In this document: positions 8,850-17,287 of the stretch, piece by piece | Numbering within the stretch: the stretch's first letter is position 1 | How the letters are laid out: each line of letters opens with the position of its first letter | Assembly (NCBI RefSeq): GCF_001426375.1 | Contig: NZ_LMEO01000012.1 | Span: forward strand, 257,362-321,361 | Direction: 5' to 3' | DNA length: 64,000 nt | DNA from: Paenibacillus sp. Root444D2 | GTDB lineage: Bacteria; Bacillota; Bacilli; Paenibacillales; NBRC-103111 | The notes under the pieces: model-generated | The model's database searches: none | Told to the model about the DNA's origin: nothing | What the model saw: the letters and a program-made list of their open reading frames with translations, nothing else | Program-made: the position numbers and the translations under genes

Positions 8850-9221
8850 TTACATAGTTCCGCCAGCGCTTTGAATGACACGTACAGCCTGCTCATAGAT
8901 AGAATCGTCGATGACGACAGCTAACACAGTGTCAATTCCCGTTACACCGCCGCCTCCGCCGTCACTCAAACCGCTTGCCGCTGGGTCGGCTGCAATCAAG
9001 ATACCTTCATCCGGCGTAGACACATCCGCGGCCTGGGTTAACCTCCCCAAGCTGCCGAAATCGCCTGCATAAGGATTCATCACGGATTGGTACCCGCTGC
9101 CTGCATATTTGCCAAATCGATCTACCTGAACGTCAATCGCACGCAGTGCTTTCAGCTTGGAAGCTGCTCCCTCTGCTTGCTCCGGTGAATGAAAATAGGC
9201 GAGAATATTTTTCTCAGCCAT
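8850..9221 (-). CDS. small glycine-rich protein, general-stress-protein-like
   Basis: 123-residue soluble protein I cannot name. It begins MAEKNILAYFHSPEQAEGAASKLKAL, which resembles the start of general stress 17M/DUF1269-like proteins, has a glycine-rich loop SDGGGGGVTG near residue 90 and ends with an amphipathic helix (EQAVRVIQSAGGTM). There is no signal peptide or membrane segment. Its ATG overlaps the stop of the upstream YfhD-like gene (TAATG), so the two are translationally coupled. A spore or stress role is only inference. Confidence 0.65.
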   Translation of the reverse strand: MAEKNILAYFHSPEQAEGAASKLKALRAIDVQVDRFGKYAGSGYQSVMNPYAGDFGSLGRLTQAADVSTPDEGILIAADPAASGLSDGGGGGVTGIDTVLAVVIDDSIYEQAVRVIQSAGGTM

Positions 9222-9376
9222 TACTGTTCTTCCTGTCTGTAATCCGCCGATTGCGCTCTCTCAGCCGCCTCGAAATCATCGGCATCAGCTACTTCTGCCG
9301 CAAACTCAACATCCTCGTTTTTGACGATAGGAAGCTGGTTGGCACTTTGCTGCTTCTGCTTTTTGTTCTCACTCAT
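9221..9376 (-). CDS. YfhD-like small acidic protein
   Basis: 51-residue very hydrophilic protein (MSENKKQKQQSANQ start; core EDVEFAAEVADADDFEAAERA). The core matches the EFSxELAD..DLEAQARA pattern of B. subtilis YfhD, a small protein conserved in spore formers. I chose the ATG at 9376 because GGGAGG precedes it at good spacing; a frame extending to 9445 lacks such a site. It is the first gene of a two-gene operon with 8850-9221. The function of YfhD itself is not established. Confidence 0.6.
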   Translation of the reverse strand: MSENKKQKQQSANQLPIVKNEDVEFAAEVADADDFEAAERAQSADYRQEEQ

Positions 9377-9460
9377 GTTTGAACCTCCCTGAATCGGTAT
9401 AAGTAAACCAATTTTATTGTCCCAAAGAGATTCATTTTTATGCAATGAAAGACTTATCTA

Positions 9461-10876
9461 TTATTCCGTCACTTTGAGAATTGTAATTAAACCACCCATT
9501 TCGCCATTCGCCATTTCACCGGCATTCATCGTGTGGTCCAAAATATGACAATGGAACATCCAACTACCTATGGTATCGGCGGTCAATGCAATATCATAGG
9601 TCTCACCCGGGCCTATAAGCACAGTATTCATCGTTTGTGGTTCCTTAACAGGATGACCATCCTTCGCAATCACTTTAAAATCCATGCCGTGAAGATGCAT
9701 CGTATGAACCTCCATCGTATCAATATTGGCCATACGGATACGGACTGTTTCTCCTTTTTTCACTATAATTGACGGTGTATCGGGATAGCTTCGACCATTA
9801 ATCGTGTAATAGTCCTGATCTTCCTCATCCGAAGTGTTAACGTGGAAACCGCTAAGCATCATCGTATAATCATGGTCGTATTTGGTTTCCGATGAGCTGC
9901 TCTTAGGGTCAATAATAAATGCGCCATAAAGACCGTTACCTATCTGCTTCATATCATCATAGTGGGAATGGTACATGAAAGTCCCTGGATGACTTGCAAC
10001 AAATTCATATGTATAGTTATCTCCTACTTGTACGGTTTCCTGTGTTAAGCCTGGAACACCGTCCATCCCATTTGGAAGATGCAGACCATGCCAGTGTATA
10101 GCCGTCCGCTCAGGTAGTTTGTTGTCCAGCTTAATCCGAACACGATCACCTTCTGTAACTCGTATGACTGGACCAGGTGCTTGGCCATTAAACATCCATG
10201 CGTTTGTGACAACCCCTTTGACTGGCGACCATGGGCCGATTTCAGCCGTCAAATGAAATTCCTTCGCACCGTCTGCCGCAATCACGGGCACCATTCCAAT
10301 CCCATGAAATGCGTTATCAACTTGCTCTTGTTCTTTTTCAAACTGTGCCGTCGCAGATGAAATGATCTGTACCTTACTCAGCGCCTTATTCCACTTGACT
10401 TGAACATGGAAGGCTTTCTCAATGGTATCAGTCGAAACGAGCAAAGAGCCATTCATTCGGATAGGATCCATATCTGCCTGATACAGTACACCATCCAGGA
10501 CGATTGGCGTTGGATGCATCATCATATTACCCATATCACCCATAGATTGATGTTCTTGATGGGCCGAGTGGTCCATGGAATTCGAATTATTTTCAGGATA
10601 AAATGCGCTATTGATTAGTACGGCTTGATGCTCGGCATCCCATCGAACCTCTGACCCCAGAATTTCTCCAATGCTGCGCAGCGGAAGCATCAGTTCGGAC
10701 ATATCACTGCTGATCATCGCGCTTCCTTCCACCATCCTGCCATCAACCATTACTTTTACAGAACCTTCTCCATCTTCCTCATGCATTTCACCGCCATGTG
10801 CAGAAGAAAGTATAGGGGAGACCTGCACCATCAATGCAAATAATGCTGCTAAGAGACCCATTTTTTTCATTGACAT
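9461..10876 (-). CDS. secreted multicopper oxidase with N-terminal copper-amine-oxidase stalk domain
   Basis: 471 residues. A signal peptide (1-27) is followed by a copper-amine-oxidase-N1-like stalk domain (about 40-170; MLPLRSIGEILGSEVRWD), interrupted at about 100-123 by a Met/His-rich stretch (MDHSAHQEHQSMGDMGNMMM) that looks copper-binding. The oxidase part has all copper motifs: HWHGLHLPNG (261-270), MYHSHYDD, MHLHGMDF and HCHILDH (442-448). It probably oxidises metal ions or phenols at the cell surface using oxygen; the substrate cannot be told. It lies just downstream of phoX on the same strand, and the 81-base gap contains an imperfect hairpin (10906-10942). ATG at 10876 follows AGGAGG. 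Confidence 0.87.
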   Translation of the reverse strand: MSMKKMGLLAALFALMVQVSPILSSAHGGEMHEEDGEGSVKVMVDGRMVEGSAMISSDMSELMLPLRSIGEILGSEVRWDAEHQAVLINSAFYPENNSNSMDHSAHQEHQSMGDMGNMMMHPTPIVLDGVLYQADMDPIRMNGSLLVSTDTIEKAFHVQVKWNKALSKVQIISSATAQFEKEQEQVDNAFHGIGMVPVIAADGAKEFHLTAEIGPWSPVKGVVTNAWMFNGQAPGPVIRVTEGDRVRIKLDNKLPERTAIHWHGLHLPNGMDGVPGLTQETVQVGDNYTYEFVASHPGTFMYHSHYDDMKQIGNGLYGAFIIDPKSSSSETKYDHDYTMMLSGFHVNTSDEEDQDYYTINGRSYPDTPSIIVKKGETVRIRMANIDTMEVHTMHLHGMDFKVIAKDGHPVKEPQTMNTVLIGPGETYDIALTADTIGSWMFHCHILDHTMNAGEMANGEMGGLITILKVTE

Positions 10877-10957
10877 GATAGAATTTACCTCCTAATAAAA
10901 TGAAGAGACCATGGGTGCAATGCACACCACAATGATCTCCTCCAAGATTTGTTAAAA

Positions 10958-13108
10958 TTAATGAGTCAAGAAACTGTTCAAAACAGAAGTAGACATCATC
11001 GTTTTTTCGTTCTCAATGCGCGCTGCGTATGGCAATTGAACGGATTGACCATCAACAATAGCCGAAGTATCGTTAATTTTCACTACCAGGGAATGACTGC
11101 CTTTGATCACTGTAACGCTACGATCCGCTTCATTCCATTTTACCGTTGCGCCGTTAGCCTCCGCCATATCACGAAGAGCAGATAGCGATTTATCCGTCGA
11201 CATCCACTCCAGCATTTGACCTGAAGTCGGGATTCCACTAACATAGCCAACTACCCCAGCACGCTTATTGTCATAAGTTTTATTAATAACTGCATCAACT
11301 TGGCCTTTCAACGGTTCCGGCAAAATCATTTCATCTCCGGGATGCTGCATATTGCTCATGACATAGCTGAAGCCATTCAAGTTATCTACCACTTGCAGCC
11401 CAGTAGCTTCTCCACCAGCTGGAATGGAAAGAATACGAGAAAGCTTTTTCGTATCTACGTTATAAGCCCAAGTGAAGTTATTCGCATGCATGCCGCTGTC
11501 TTCGCCAATAAACAAAGTTCTTAGCTCATCTGAGTAAGACAGATTATCAGGGTTCGCAACTAGATCCTCAACGGCCGTATTGCCTTTGTTATCAGCTTTT
11601 GCCAAGTCTTGACCAACAATTAGCCCCTTCATCATAGAAGGAACGTAGTCACTGTTGATTGGCTGCTTGCTGCGATCTATTTGTCCCCCTTTCATATCAA
11701 GCTCATAAGTTACGCCAGCTCTGATTTTTTTGACTTGGATATCGTCTGTAGGATCAGCAGCCTTCGTATCTTTTTCCATGGATTTCTCAACATAAGACAT
11801 CGCTACATAAACTTTATTATCCTTGGCGTTAACTGCAACGCCTTCCATTTTGTTGAACTCAGCTGTCGCTCCGACAACTGCTCCATATCGACGAGACTCA
11901 AGGAAAGCAGCTGCCTTCTCCATACCCGGCTTCACTTTTAGCCATTCCACTTTACCGCTTGGATACGATTTGATTTTTGTAAATCCTGCTGTATCTTTGT
12001 CTGCTGTTTCGAAAATATCGCTAAATTTCAAACCTTTGTCTACATAACTTTTTACTTCAGCATCCGTCGCATGACCAAGCGGAATCCATTGAAGATTTGC
12101 GGATCCACCATTCTCGTCACTTGTTTGGATCCATTTAGCAGCATACAGCGTTCCAGCAGACAGGTCTTTCGCTTTGTCCGCAACATAGAGGAACAACATC
12201 GTATTTCCACCATCATCACCGAAGAAGACGGTTTTCATGTCAGGTGCAACACGGCCAAGTTCGTGTGAGAAACGACCCATACTATAATGCTTTACTACAG
12301 TAGATGTGTTATCTGCAAGGACAGTAACTTCAGGAATATAACCGTTAGCATAAGGATTTCCTACTTTTTTATCATCTTGATAGAACGATCTAACAAATGA
12401 ATTTACATATGTTTGTGTAGGATCCGCTTCAAAAGCACGTGCATCGGCTTCATACTCTTCACTGCTTAAGTGTGTATTCCACGGTGTTAAAGAACCGTTA
12501 CATGGAATCCACAAACCGTCTACGCCACTAAAATCCACTTTTTTCAAATCGATAGCCGCGAGTTCACCCGTTGTTTTATTTTGATCTAACGTAGTTAGTG
12601 ACATCGACGCAGGAACCATTCCATAAGCTGACTTTCCAGCATTATTTAAAGTTATATATTCATAGTGAGTAATCAAAGAGAGTGGGTTGCCGCCTTTTGC
12701 CGTCGCCTTTGCGCCATCCACTTTAAATAAGGAGTTGGAATCCGGTGCATCGGAGACAAATGGAGTTGGGCTGTTAGGGACACTTGTGTCCATGATCGGC
12801 TTTCCATTCTTATCTTGAGATACACCAGCAACGGTGCCATTAATGGATTCATCCGTTTTAAACAGTGTTTTATACGTTAAAGGGAACGATTTAACCGTAC
12901 CATCTGTATATGTAACTTGAACAGAAGAGCCAGAATACATTTTCGCCATATCTTGCGGGGTAGTTGGTGCAGCCATTCCAATGAACTCAACTGATTTCAC
13001 TTTGACCTCGTTAGCCGCGTAAGCCATATTCGGAAGAACACTAGGAGCTAAAAGAGCAAGTCCTAAAACTGGCATTAACATTTTGCGGGAATTAAATTGA
13101 TTTTTCAA
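10958..13108 (-). CDS. PhoX-type alkaline phosphatase (DUF839) with C-terminal stalk domain
   Basis: 716-residue secreted enzyme. A signal peptide (MLMPVLGLALLAPSVLPNMAYA) precedes a PhoX/DUF839 beta-propeller with CNGSLTPWNTHLSSEE, GRFSHELGRVAPD, FFGDDGG and ATAEFNKMEGVAVNAKDNKVYVA, all typical of calcium/iron-dependent PhoX phosphatases. Residues about 635-716 form a copper-amine-oxidase-N1-like domain (LSALRDMAEANGATVKWNEADRSV), like the one at the N-terminus of the next gene. The start is TTG at 13108 after AGGAAGAGGT. A Pho-box-like sequence lies upstream. It probably releases phosphate from organic esters outside the cell. Confidence 0.85.
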   Translation of the reverse strand: MKNQFNSRKMLMPVLGLALLAPSVLPNMAYAANEVKVKSVEFIGMAAPTTPQDMAKMYSGSSVQVTYTDGTVKSFPLTYKTLFKTDESINGTVAGVSQDKNGKPIMDTSVPNSPTPFVSDAPDSNSLFKVDGAKATAKGGNPLSLITHYEYITLNNAGKSAYGMVPASMSLTTLDQNKTTGELAAIDLKKVDFSGVDGLWIPCNGSLTPWNTHLSSEEYEADARAFEADPTQTYVNSFVRSFYQDDKKVGNPYANGYIPEVTVLADNTSTVVKHYSMGRFSHELGRVAPDMKTVFFGDDGGNTMLFLYVADKAKDLSAGTLYAAKWIQTSDENGGSANLQWIPLGHATDAEVKSYVDKGLKFSDIFETADKDTAGFTKIKSYPSGKVEWLKVKPGMEKAAAFLESRRYGAVVGATAEFNKMEGVAVNAKDNKVYVAMSYVEKSMEKDTKAADPTDDIQVKKIRAGVTYELDMKGGQIDRSKQPINSDYVPSMMKGLIVGQDLAKADNKGNTAVEDLVANPDNLSYSDELRTLFIGEDSGMHANNFTWAYNVDTKKLSRILSIPAGGEATGLQVVDNLNGFSYVMSNMQHPGDEMILPEPLKGQVDAVINKTYDNKRAGVVGYVSGIPTSGQMLEWMSTDKSLSALRDMAEANGATVKWNEADRSVTVIKGSHSLVVKINDTSAIVDGQSVQLPYAARIENEKTMMSTSVLNSFLTH

Positions 13109-13140
13109 AGTAATCTACCTCTTCCTATTAAAATAATTCT

Positions 13141-13171
13141 ATTCATTAAAAGTTTACAAGTCTTTTGTAAA
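13141..13171 (-). promoter_or_regulatory. candidate PhoP box upstream of phoX-like gene
   Basis: Reading the minus strand, TTTACA-N5-CTTGTA-N5-TTAATG resembles the repeated TT(A/T/C)ACA half-sites, 11 bases apart, bound by PhoP in Bacillus. It ends about 32 bases before the TTG start. Only the first half-site is exact, so this is a tentative call supported mainly by the function of the gene. Confidence 0.35.
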
Positions 13172-13245
13172 GGGACTATAGGATAAATTGGCGTTTTGTG
13201 TAAAATTGACGTTTTTTTTTTGTAAAGCCCCCATTTAACAAAACA

Positions 13246-13315
13246 AAAAAACACTCCGTTTCATAGAGCTAGACTAAAACCAACTTTAGTCTATATCTAA
13301 AAACGAAGTGTTTTT
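13246..13315. terminator. hairpin terminator after dnaJ
   Basis: Outer arms AAAAACACTCCGTTT and AAACGAAGTGTTTTT enclose an inner TAGACTAAA/TTTAGTCTA stem. On the minus strand it is followed by TTTTTTTG, which suits the end of the hrcA-dnaJ operon. Confidence 0.8.
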
Positions 13316-13334
13316 ATCCCATTTATGACTCTCT

Positions 13335-14450
13335 TTAATCGCCTAAGAAGGCTCTTTTCATACGCTCGAAAATGGACTGATTCTGCTCAGACGTATTTTC
13401 GCCGCTTTGTTTACCGAATTGACGGAGCAAATCCTTTTGTTCTTCGCTCAGATTCGTCGGCGTCATTACGATCACTTTCACGTGCTGATCTCCTTGACCG
13501 AATCCGCGAAGGTGAGGAACCCCTTTACCTTTTAAGCGGAAGTACGTATCGGTTTGGGTACCAGCAGGAATTTTGAGCTTAACCTTCTCAGTAAGCGTTG
13601 GAATCTCGATCTCATCACCTAATGCTGCCTGCATGAACGTTAATGGAACTTCACAATAGACGTCATTGCCTTCACGTTCGAAGAATTCATGTGTTTTCAC
13701 ACGAATAACGACATAAAGGTCGCCCGCAGGGCCCCCGCGAGTTCCGCCTTCACCTTCGCCGGAGACACGCAATTGCGCGCCATCATCAACACCAGCAGGA
13801 ATCTTGATGTGGATGGTACGCTGTTTTTTCACTTTACCAGCGCCATGACACGTTCCGCATTTTTCTTTGATGATCTTCCCTTGGCCATTACAAACCGTAC
13901 ATACGCGACGGTTAACAATACGGCCAAACGCTGTATTCTGTACCACTTCCTGCTGCCCGCTGCCATGACAACCGCCGCAAGTTTCTGGCTTCGTACCTGG
14001 CTTTGCACCGGATCCGTTACACGTATCACAATTCTCAGTTCGAGGAATATGGATATCGGTTTCTTTCCCGAAAATCGCTTCTTTGAACTCAATCGTCATT
14101 GTGTATTGCAAATCGTTCCCGCGCTGCGGAGCATTCGGGTTACGACGATTTCCACCGCCGCCACCGCCAAAGAACATATCAAAAATATCCCCAAAGCCGC
14201 CGCTGAAGTCTTGGCCGCCCATACCTTGGTTAGGATCTACATGACCAAAGCGATCATATTGGGCTTTTTTCTGATCATCGCTCAAAACATCATAAGCGTC
14301 TTTCGCTTCTTTGAATTTATCTTCCGCATCTGCGGCTTTATTCACGTCAGGGTGATACTGACGTGCCATTTTACGGTAAGCCTTCTTAATATCATCTTGC
14401 GATGCATCTTTGCCTAGCCCTAGCACCTCATAATAATCACGTTTACTCAT
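13335..14450 (-). CDS. dnaJ: chaperone protein DnaJ
   Basis: Hsp40 co-chaperone that stimulates DnaK ATPase and delivers substrates. The J domain (residues 1-70) has the HPD triad in [10 protein letters not shown] Gly/Phe-rich linker follows ([17 protein letters not shown]). Four zinc-finger CxxCxGxG repeats are complete ([32 protein letters not shown]). The C-terminal substrate domain is intact and 371 residues is normal. It is the last gene of the heat-shock operon, separated from dnaK by 282 bases of structured DNA. Confidence 0.97.
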   Translation of the reverse strand: MSKRDYYEVLGLGKDASQDDIKKAYRKMARQYHPDVNKAADAEDKFKEAKDAYDVLSDDQKKAQYDRFGHVDPNQGMGGQDFSGGFGDIFDMFFGGGGGGNRRNPNAPQRGNDLQYTMTIEFKEAIFGKETDIHIPRTENCDTCNGSGAKPGTKPETCGGCHGSGQQEVVQNTAFGRIVNRRVCTVCNGQGKIIKEKCGTCHGAGKVKKQRTIHIKIPAGVDDGAQLRVSGEGEGGTRGGPAGDLYVVIRVKTHEFFEREGNDVYCEVPLTFMQAALGDEIEIPTLTEKVKLKIPAGTQTDTYFRLKGKGVPHLRGFGQGDQHVKVIVMTPTNLSEEQKDLLRQFGKQSGENTSEQNQSIFERMKRAFLGD

Positions 14451-14485
14451 TGTTCCACTCCCATGTTCAAGACTACAAACGGAAA

Positions 14486-14520
14486 GTCAAAGCCACGGAG
14501 AACCCCCTGGTGGCTTTGAC
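14486..14520. repeat. perfect hairpin downstream of dnaK side of the dnaK-dnaJ gap
   Basis: GTCAAAGCCAC and GTGGCTTTGAC are perfect 11-base arms around a 13-base loop, just upstream of dnaJ. There is no U-tract, so it may stabilise or process the message rather than terminate it. Confidence 0.55.
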
Positions 14521-14570
14521 TATTCGTTGATTAATAAAATACAGGTTTAAAAATTGGCTTTCAGAACCGA

Positions 14571-14657
14571 GAAGATTGGACGAAAATCGGTGAAGGAGGA
14601 ACGGAGCGTAGGCAAACCTACGTGAGTACCGGACTTCCCGATTTTCGTTCAATCTTC
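14571..14657. repeat. 87-bp long inverted repeat between dnaK and dnaJ
   Basis: GAAGATTGGACGAAAATCGG (14571-14590) pairs with 14638-14657 with one mismatch, and an inner CGTAGG/CCTACG stem sits at the tip. The long cruciform-like shape and position suggest a dispersed intergenic repeat of the Bacillales type; no second copy is in this window. Confidence 0.6.
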
Positions 14658-14732
14658 GATGCCGTGATACTTCATGAAAAAACATCGTTATCAAAGTCAA
14701 CTTTTTAAACTTCATATTTAATTAGGATATGA

Positions 14733-16574
14733 TTATTTTTTTGGTTCGTCAACAACCTCGTAGTCCGCGTCGACAACATTTTCTCTGCCTTTAGGTGCTT
14801 CGCCAGCACCAGCATCGCCGTCTCCAGTACCTTGCGCCTGAGCAGCTTGCTCATACAGCTTAACTGAAAGCTGTTGAATCACTTCTGTCAACTCTTCTGT
14901 TGCTTTTTTGATCGCTTCGAGTTCGTTACCAGCTAGAGCAGCTGTCACTTTCTCTTTAGCAGCGTTCGCTTTGTCGATCTCGCCTTGGTCTACTTTATCG
15001 CCAAGATCTTTGATCGTTTTTTCAACGGAATATACGAGTTGATCCGCTTCGTTGCGAGCTTCTACAAGCTCTTTACGGATACGGTCTTCCTCAGCATGAG
15101 CTTCCGCATCTTTCACCATTTGTTCAACTTCTGCATCGCTTAGGCCGCTAGAAGAAGTGATCGTGATTTTTTGGCTTTTGCCAGTTCCTTTGTCAAGTGC
15201 AGACACATTAACGATACCGTTCGCATCGATATCGAAGCTAACTTCGATTTGCGGAACGCCACGCGGAGCTGGAGGAATATCACCAAGCATGAAACGGCCT
15301 AGTGTTTTGTTCCCGCTAGCCATCGAACGCTCACCTTGAAGAACGTGAATCTCAACGCTTGTTTGGTTATCTGCATAAGTGGAGTACACTTGTGATTTTG
15401 TTGTAGGAATCGTTGTATTGCGGTCGATCATTTTTGTGAACACGCCACCCGCTGTTTCGATACCAAGGGATAGTGGTGTTACGTCAAGAAGAACAACGTC
15501 TTTCACTTCACCAGTCAATACGCCCGCTTGAACCGCTGCGCCAAGGGCAACAACTTCATCCGGGTTAACGCCTTTATGAGGCTCTTTACCAGTTAATTTC
15601 TTGATCGCTTCAACAACTGCTGGGATACGTGTGGATCCACCAACAAGAACTACTTTATCGATTTGACTTGTAGACAAACCGGAATCCTGCAGTGCTTGAC
15701 GAGTTGGTCCAAGTGTTCTTTCAACAAGGCTAGCGGAAAGCTCTTCGAACTTCGCACGAGTTAGGTTCAATTCCAAATGCTGAGGAACGCCGTCAGCTAC
15801 TGTAATGAACGGCAGGGAAACAGTCGTTGTCAGAACGCCGGAAAGCTCTTTTTTCGCTTTTTCAGCTGCATCTTTCAAACGTTGTACCGCTGCTTTATCT
15901 TTAGAAAGGTCGATGCCTTGCTCTTTTTTGAATTCAGCTACGAGGTAATCGATGATGACTTGGTCGAAGTCGTCGCCGCCAAGCTTGTTGTCTCCGCTTG
16001 TTGCTTTAACTTCAAAGAAACCATCGCCTAATTCAAGGATGGATACGTCAAATGTACCGCCACCAAGGTCATAAACGAGAATTGTTTGATCTTCTGTTTT
16101 TTCCAAACCGTAAGCAAGTGCTGCTGCAGTTGGTTCATTGACGATACGAAGAACTTCAAGACCAGCAATTTTACCAGCATCTTTAGTTGCTTGACGTTGG
16201 CTGTCATTGAAATAAGCAGGGACCGTAATTACGGCTTGAGTTACTGTTTGACCAAGGTAAGCTTCAGCATCAGCTTTTAGCTTTTGCAGAATGATTGCTG
16301 AGATTTCTTGTGGCGTGTAATCTTTGCCATCGATGTGTTCTTTGTGGTTAGTACCAATGTGACGCTTGATAGAGCTAATTGTTTTGTCTGGGTTTGTGAT
16401 TGCTTGACGTTTTGCTGTTTCACCAACAACGCGCTCGCCATCTTTCTTGAAACCAACTACTGAAGGGGTTGTACGGTTACCCTCCGGGTTAGGGATTACG
16501 ACGGCTTCGCCGCCTTCCATTACGGCAACGCAAGAATTTGTTGTACCTAAGTCAATACCAATTACTTTACTCAT
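14733..16574 (-). CDS. dnaK: molecular chaperone DnaK
   Basis: Hsp70 chaperone. Nucleotide-binding domain: [14 protein letters not shown] at the start, [12 protein letters not shown] (phosphate 2) and [12 protein letters not shown] (adenosine motif). The linker [14 protein letters not shown] and the substrate domain follow, ending in an acidic tail ([14 protein letters not shown]). I chose the ATG at 16574, preceded by AAGGAGG; a longer frame starting 11 codons earlier lacks a site. The 613-residue length is standard. The order grpE-dnaK-dnaJ is as in Bacillus. Confidence 0.97.
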   Translation of the reverse strand: MSKVIGIDLGTTNSCVAVMEGGEAVVIPNPEGNRTTPSVVGFKKDGERVVGETAKRQAITNPDKTISSIKRHIGTNHKEHIDGKDYTPQEISAIILQKLKADAEAYLGQTVTQAVITVPAYFNDSQRQATKDAGKIAGLEVLRIVNEPTAAALAYGLEKTEDQTILVYDLGGGTFDVSILELGDGFFEVKATSGDNKLGGDDFDQVIIDYLVAEFKKEQGIDLSKDKAAVQRLKDAAEKAKKELSGVLTTTVSLPFITVADGVPQHLELNLTRAKFEELSASLVERTLGPTRQALQDSGLSTSQIDKVVLVGGSTRIPAVVEAIKKLTGKEPHKGVNPDEVVALGAAVQAGVLTGEVKDVVLLDVTPLSLGIETAGGVFTKMIDRNTTIPTTKSQVYSTYADNQTSVEIHVLQGERSMASGNKTLGRFMLGDIPPAPRGVPQIEVSFDIDANGIVNVSALDKGTGKSQKITITSSSGLSDAEVEQMVKDAEAHAEEDRIRKELVEARNEADQLVYSVEKTIKDLGDKVDQGEIDKANAAKEKVTAALAGNELEAIKKATEELTEVIQQLSVKLYEQAAQAQGTGDGDAGAGEAPKGRENVVDADYEVVDEPKK

Positions 16575-16642
16575 GTAAAGCTGCCTCCTTTTGCTCCTAT
16601 GGAACATTTCGTTTATTTGAATGTTGAGAAAAATAAGATCTC

Positions 16643-17227
16643 TTACACGCTAACTTTGACCATGGCAGGTCGGATGACTTTATCTTTTAGGATATAGCCT
16701 TTTTGCAGTTCTTCTACCACGATACCTTCTTCGTGTTCTTCGGATTCAACCTGCATAACCGCTTGGTGGAATTCCGGATTGAACGGTTGACCTACGGAAT
16801 CGATCGGTTTAAGCCCTTCTGCTGTTAGCAGTTGATCGATGCCGCGGTACGTCATATCCAAGCCTTTCACCAAAGCGTCGAAATCCTTCGTCTCTTTGCT
16901 TGAAGACAGCGCGCGATCGAAGTTATCTACAATCGGTAAAAGCTGCTCAATCAATTTTAGCGAAGCGTATTTCGCGAAGTCTTCCTTCTCCGCTCTAGCG
17001 CGGCGGCGGAAGTTGTCGAAGTCCGCTTGAACGCGTAATAAACGCTGATAGTTTTCTTCTGCTTGCATACGCGCCGTTTCCAACTCGCTAACTTCTTTGG
17101 TTTCCTCAGAAACCTCCGCTTGCGAATCTTGGCTTACCGCTTCTTGTTGTTCAGCGGCTTGCTCGCCTTCGGCTGCGTATGTAGTGTTCACGTCTTGCTC
17201 GGCTGTTTTGTTATCTCCAGTACTCAA
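16643..17227 (-). CDS. grpE: nucleotide exchange factor GrpE
   Basis: Exchange factor for DnaK. A disordered acidic N-terminus (1-50, Glu/Gln-rich) is followed by the coiled coil ([34 protein letters not shown]) and the beta-wing domain (ligand stretch GVEPI-like [40 protein letters not shown] end). The start codon is TTG at 17227, after AGGAGGTG. Length 194 is usual. It lies between the thermosome-like chaperonin and dnaK. Confidence 0.95.
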   Translation of the reverse strand: MSTGDNKTAEQDVNTTYAAEGEQAAEQQEAVSQDSQAEVSEETKEVSELETARMQAEENYQRLLRVQADFDNFRRRARAEKEDFAKYASLKLIEQLLPIVDNFDRALSSSKETKDFDALVKGLDMTYRGIDQLLTAEGLKPIDSVGQPFNPEFHQAVMQVESEEHEEGIVVEELQKGYILKDKVIRPAMVKVSV

Positions 17228-17287
17228 TTGTCCTTCACCTCCTAAACATAATACATCATAATCTCTCTGACATCAGTTTGCCCATCT

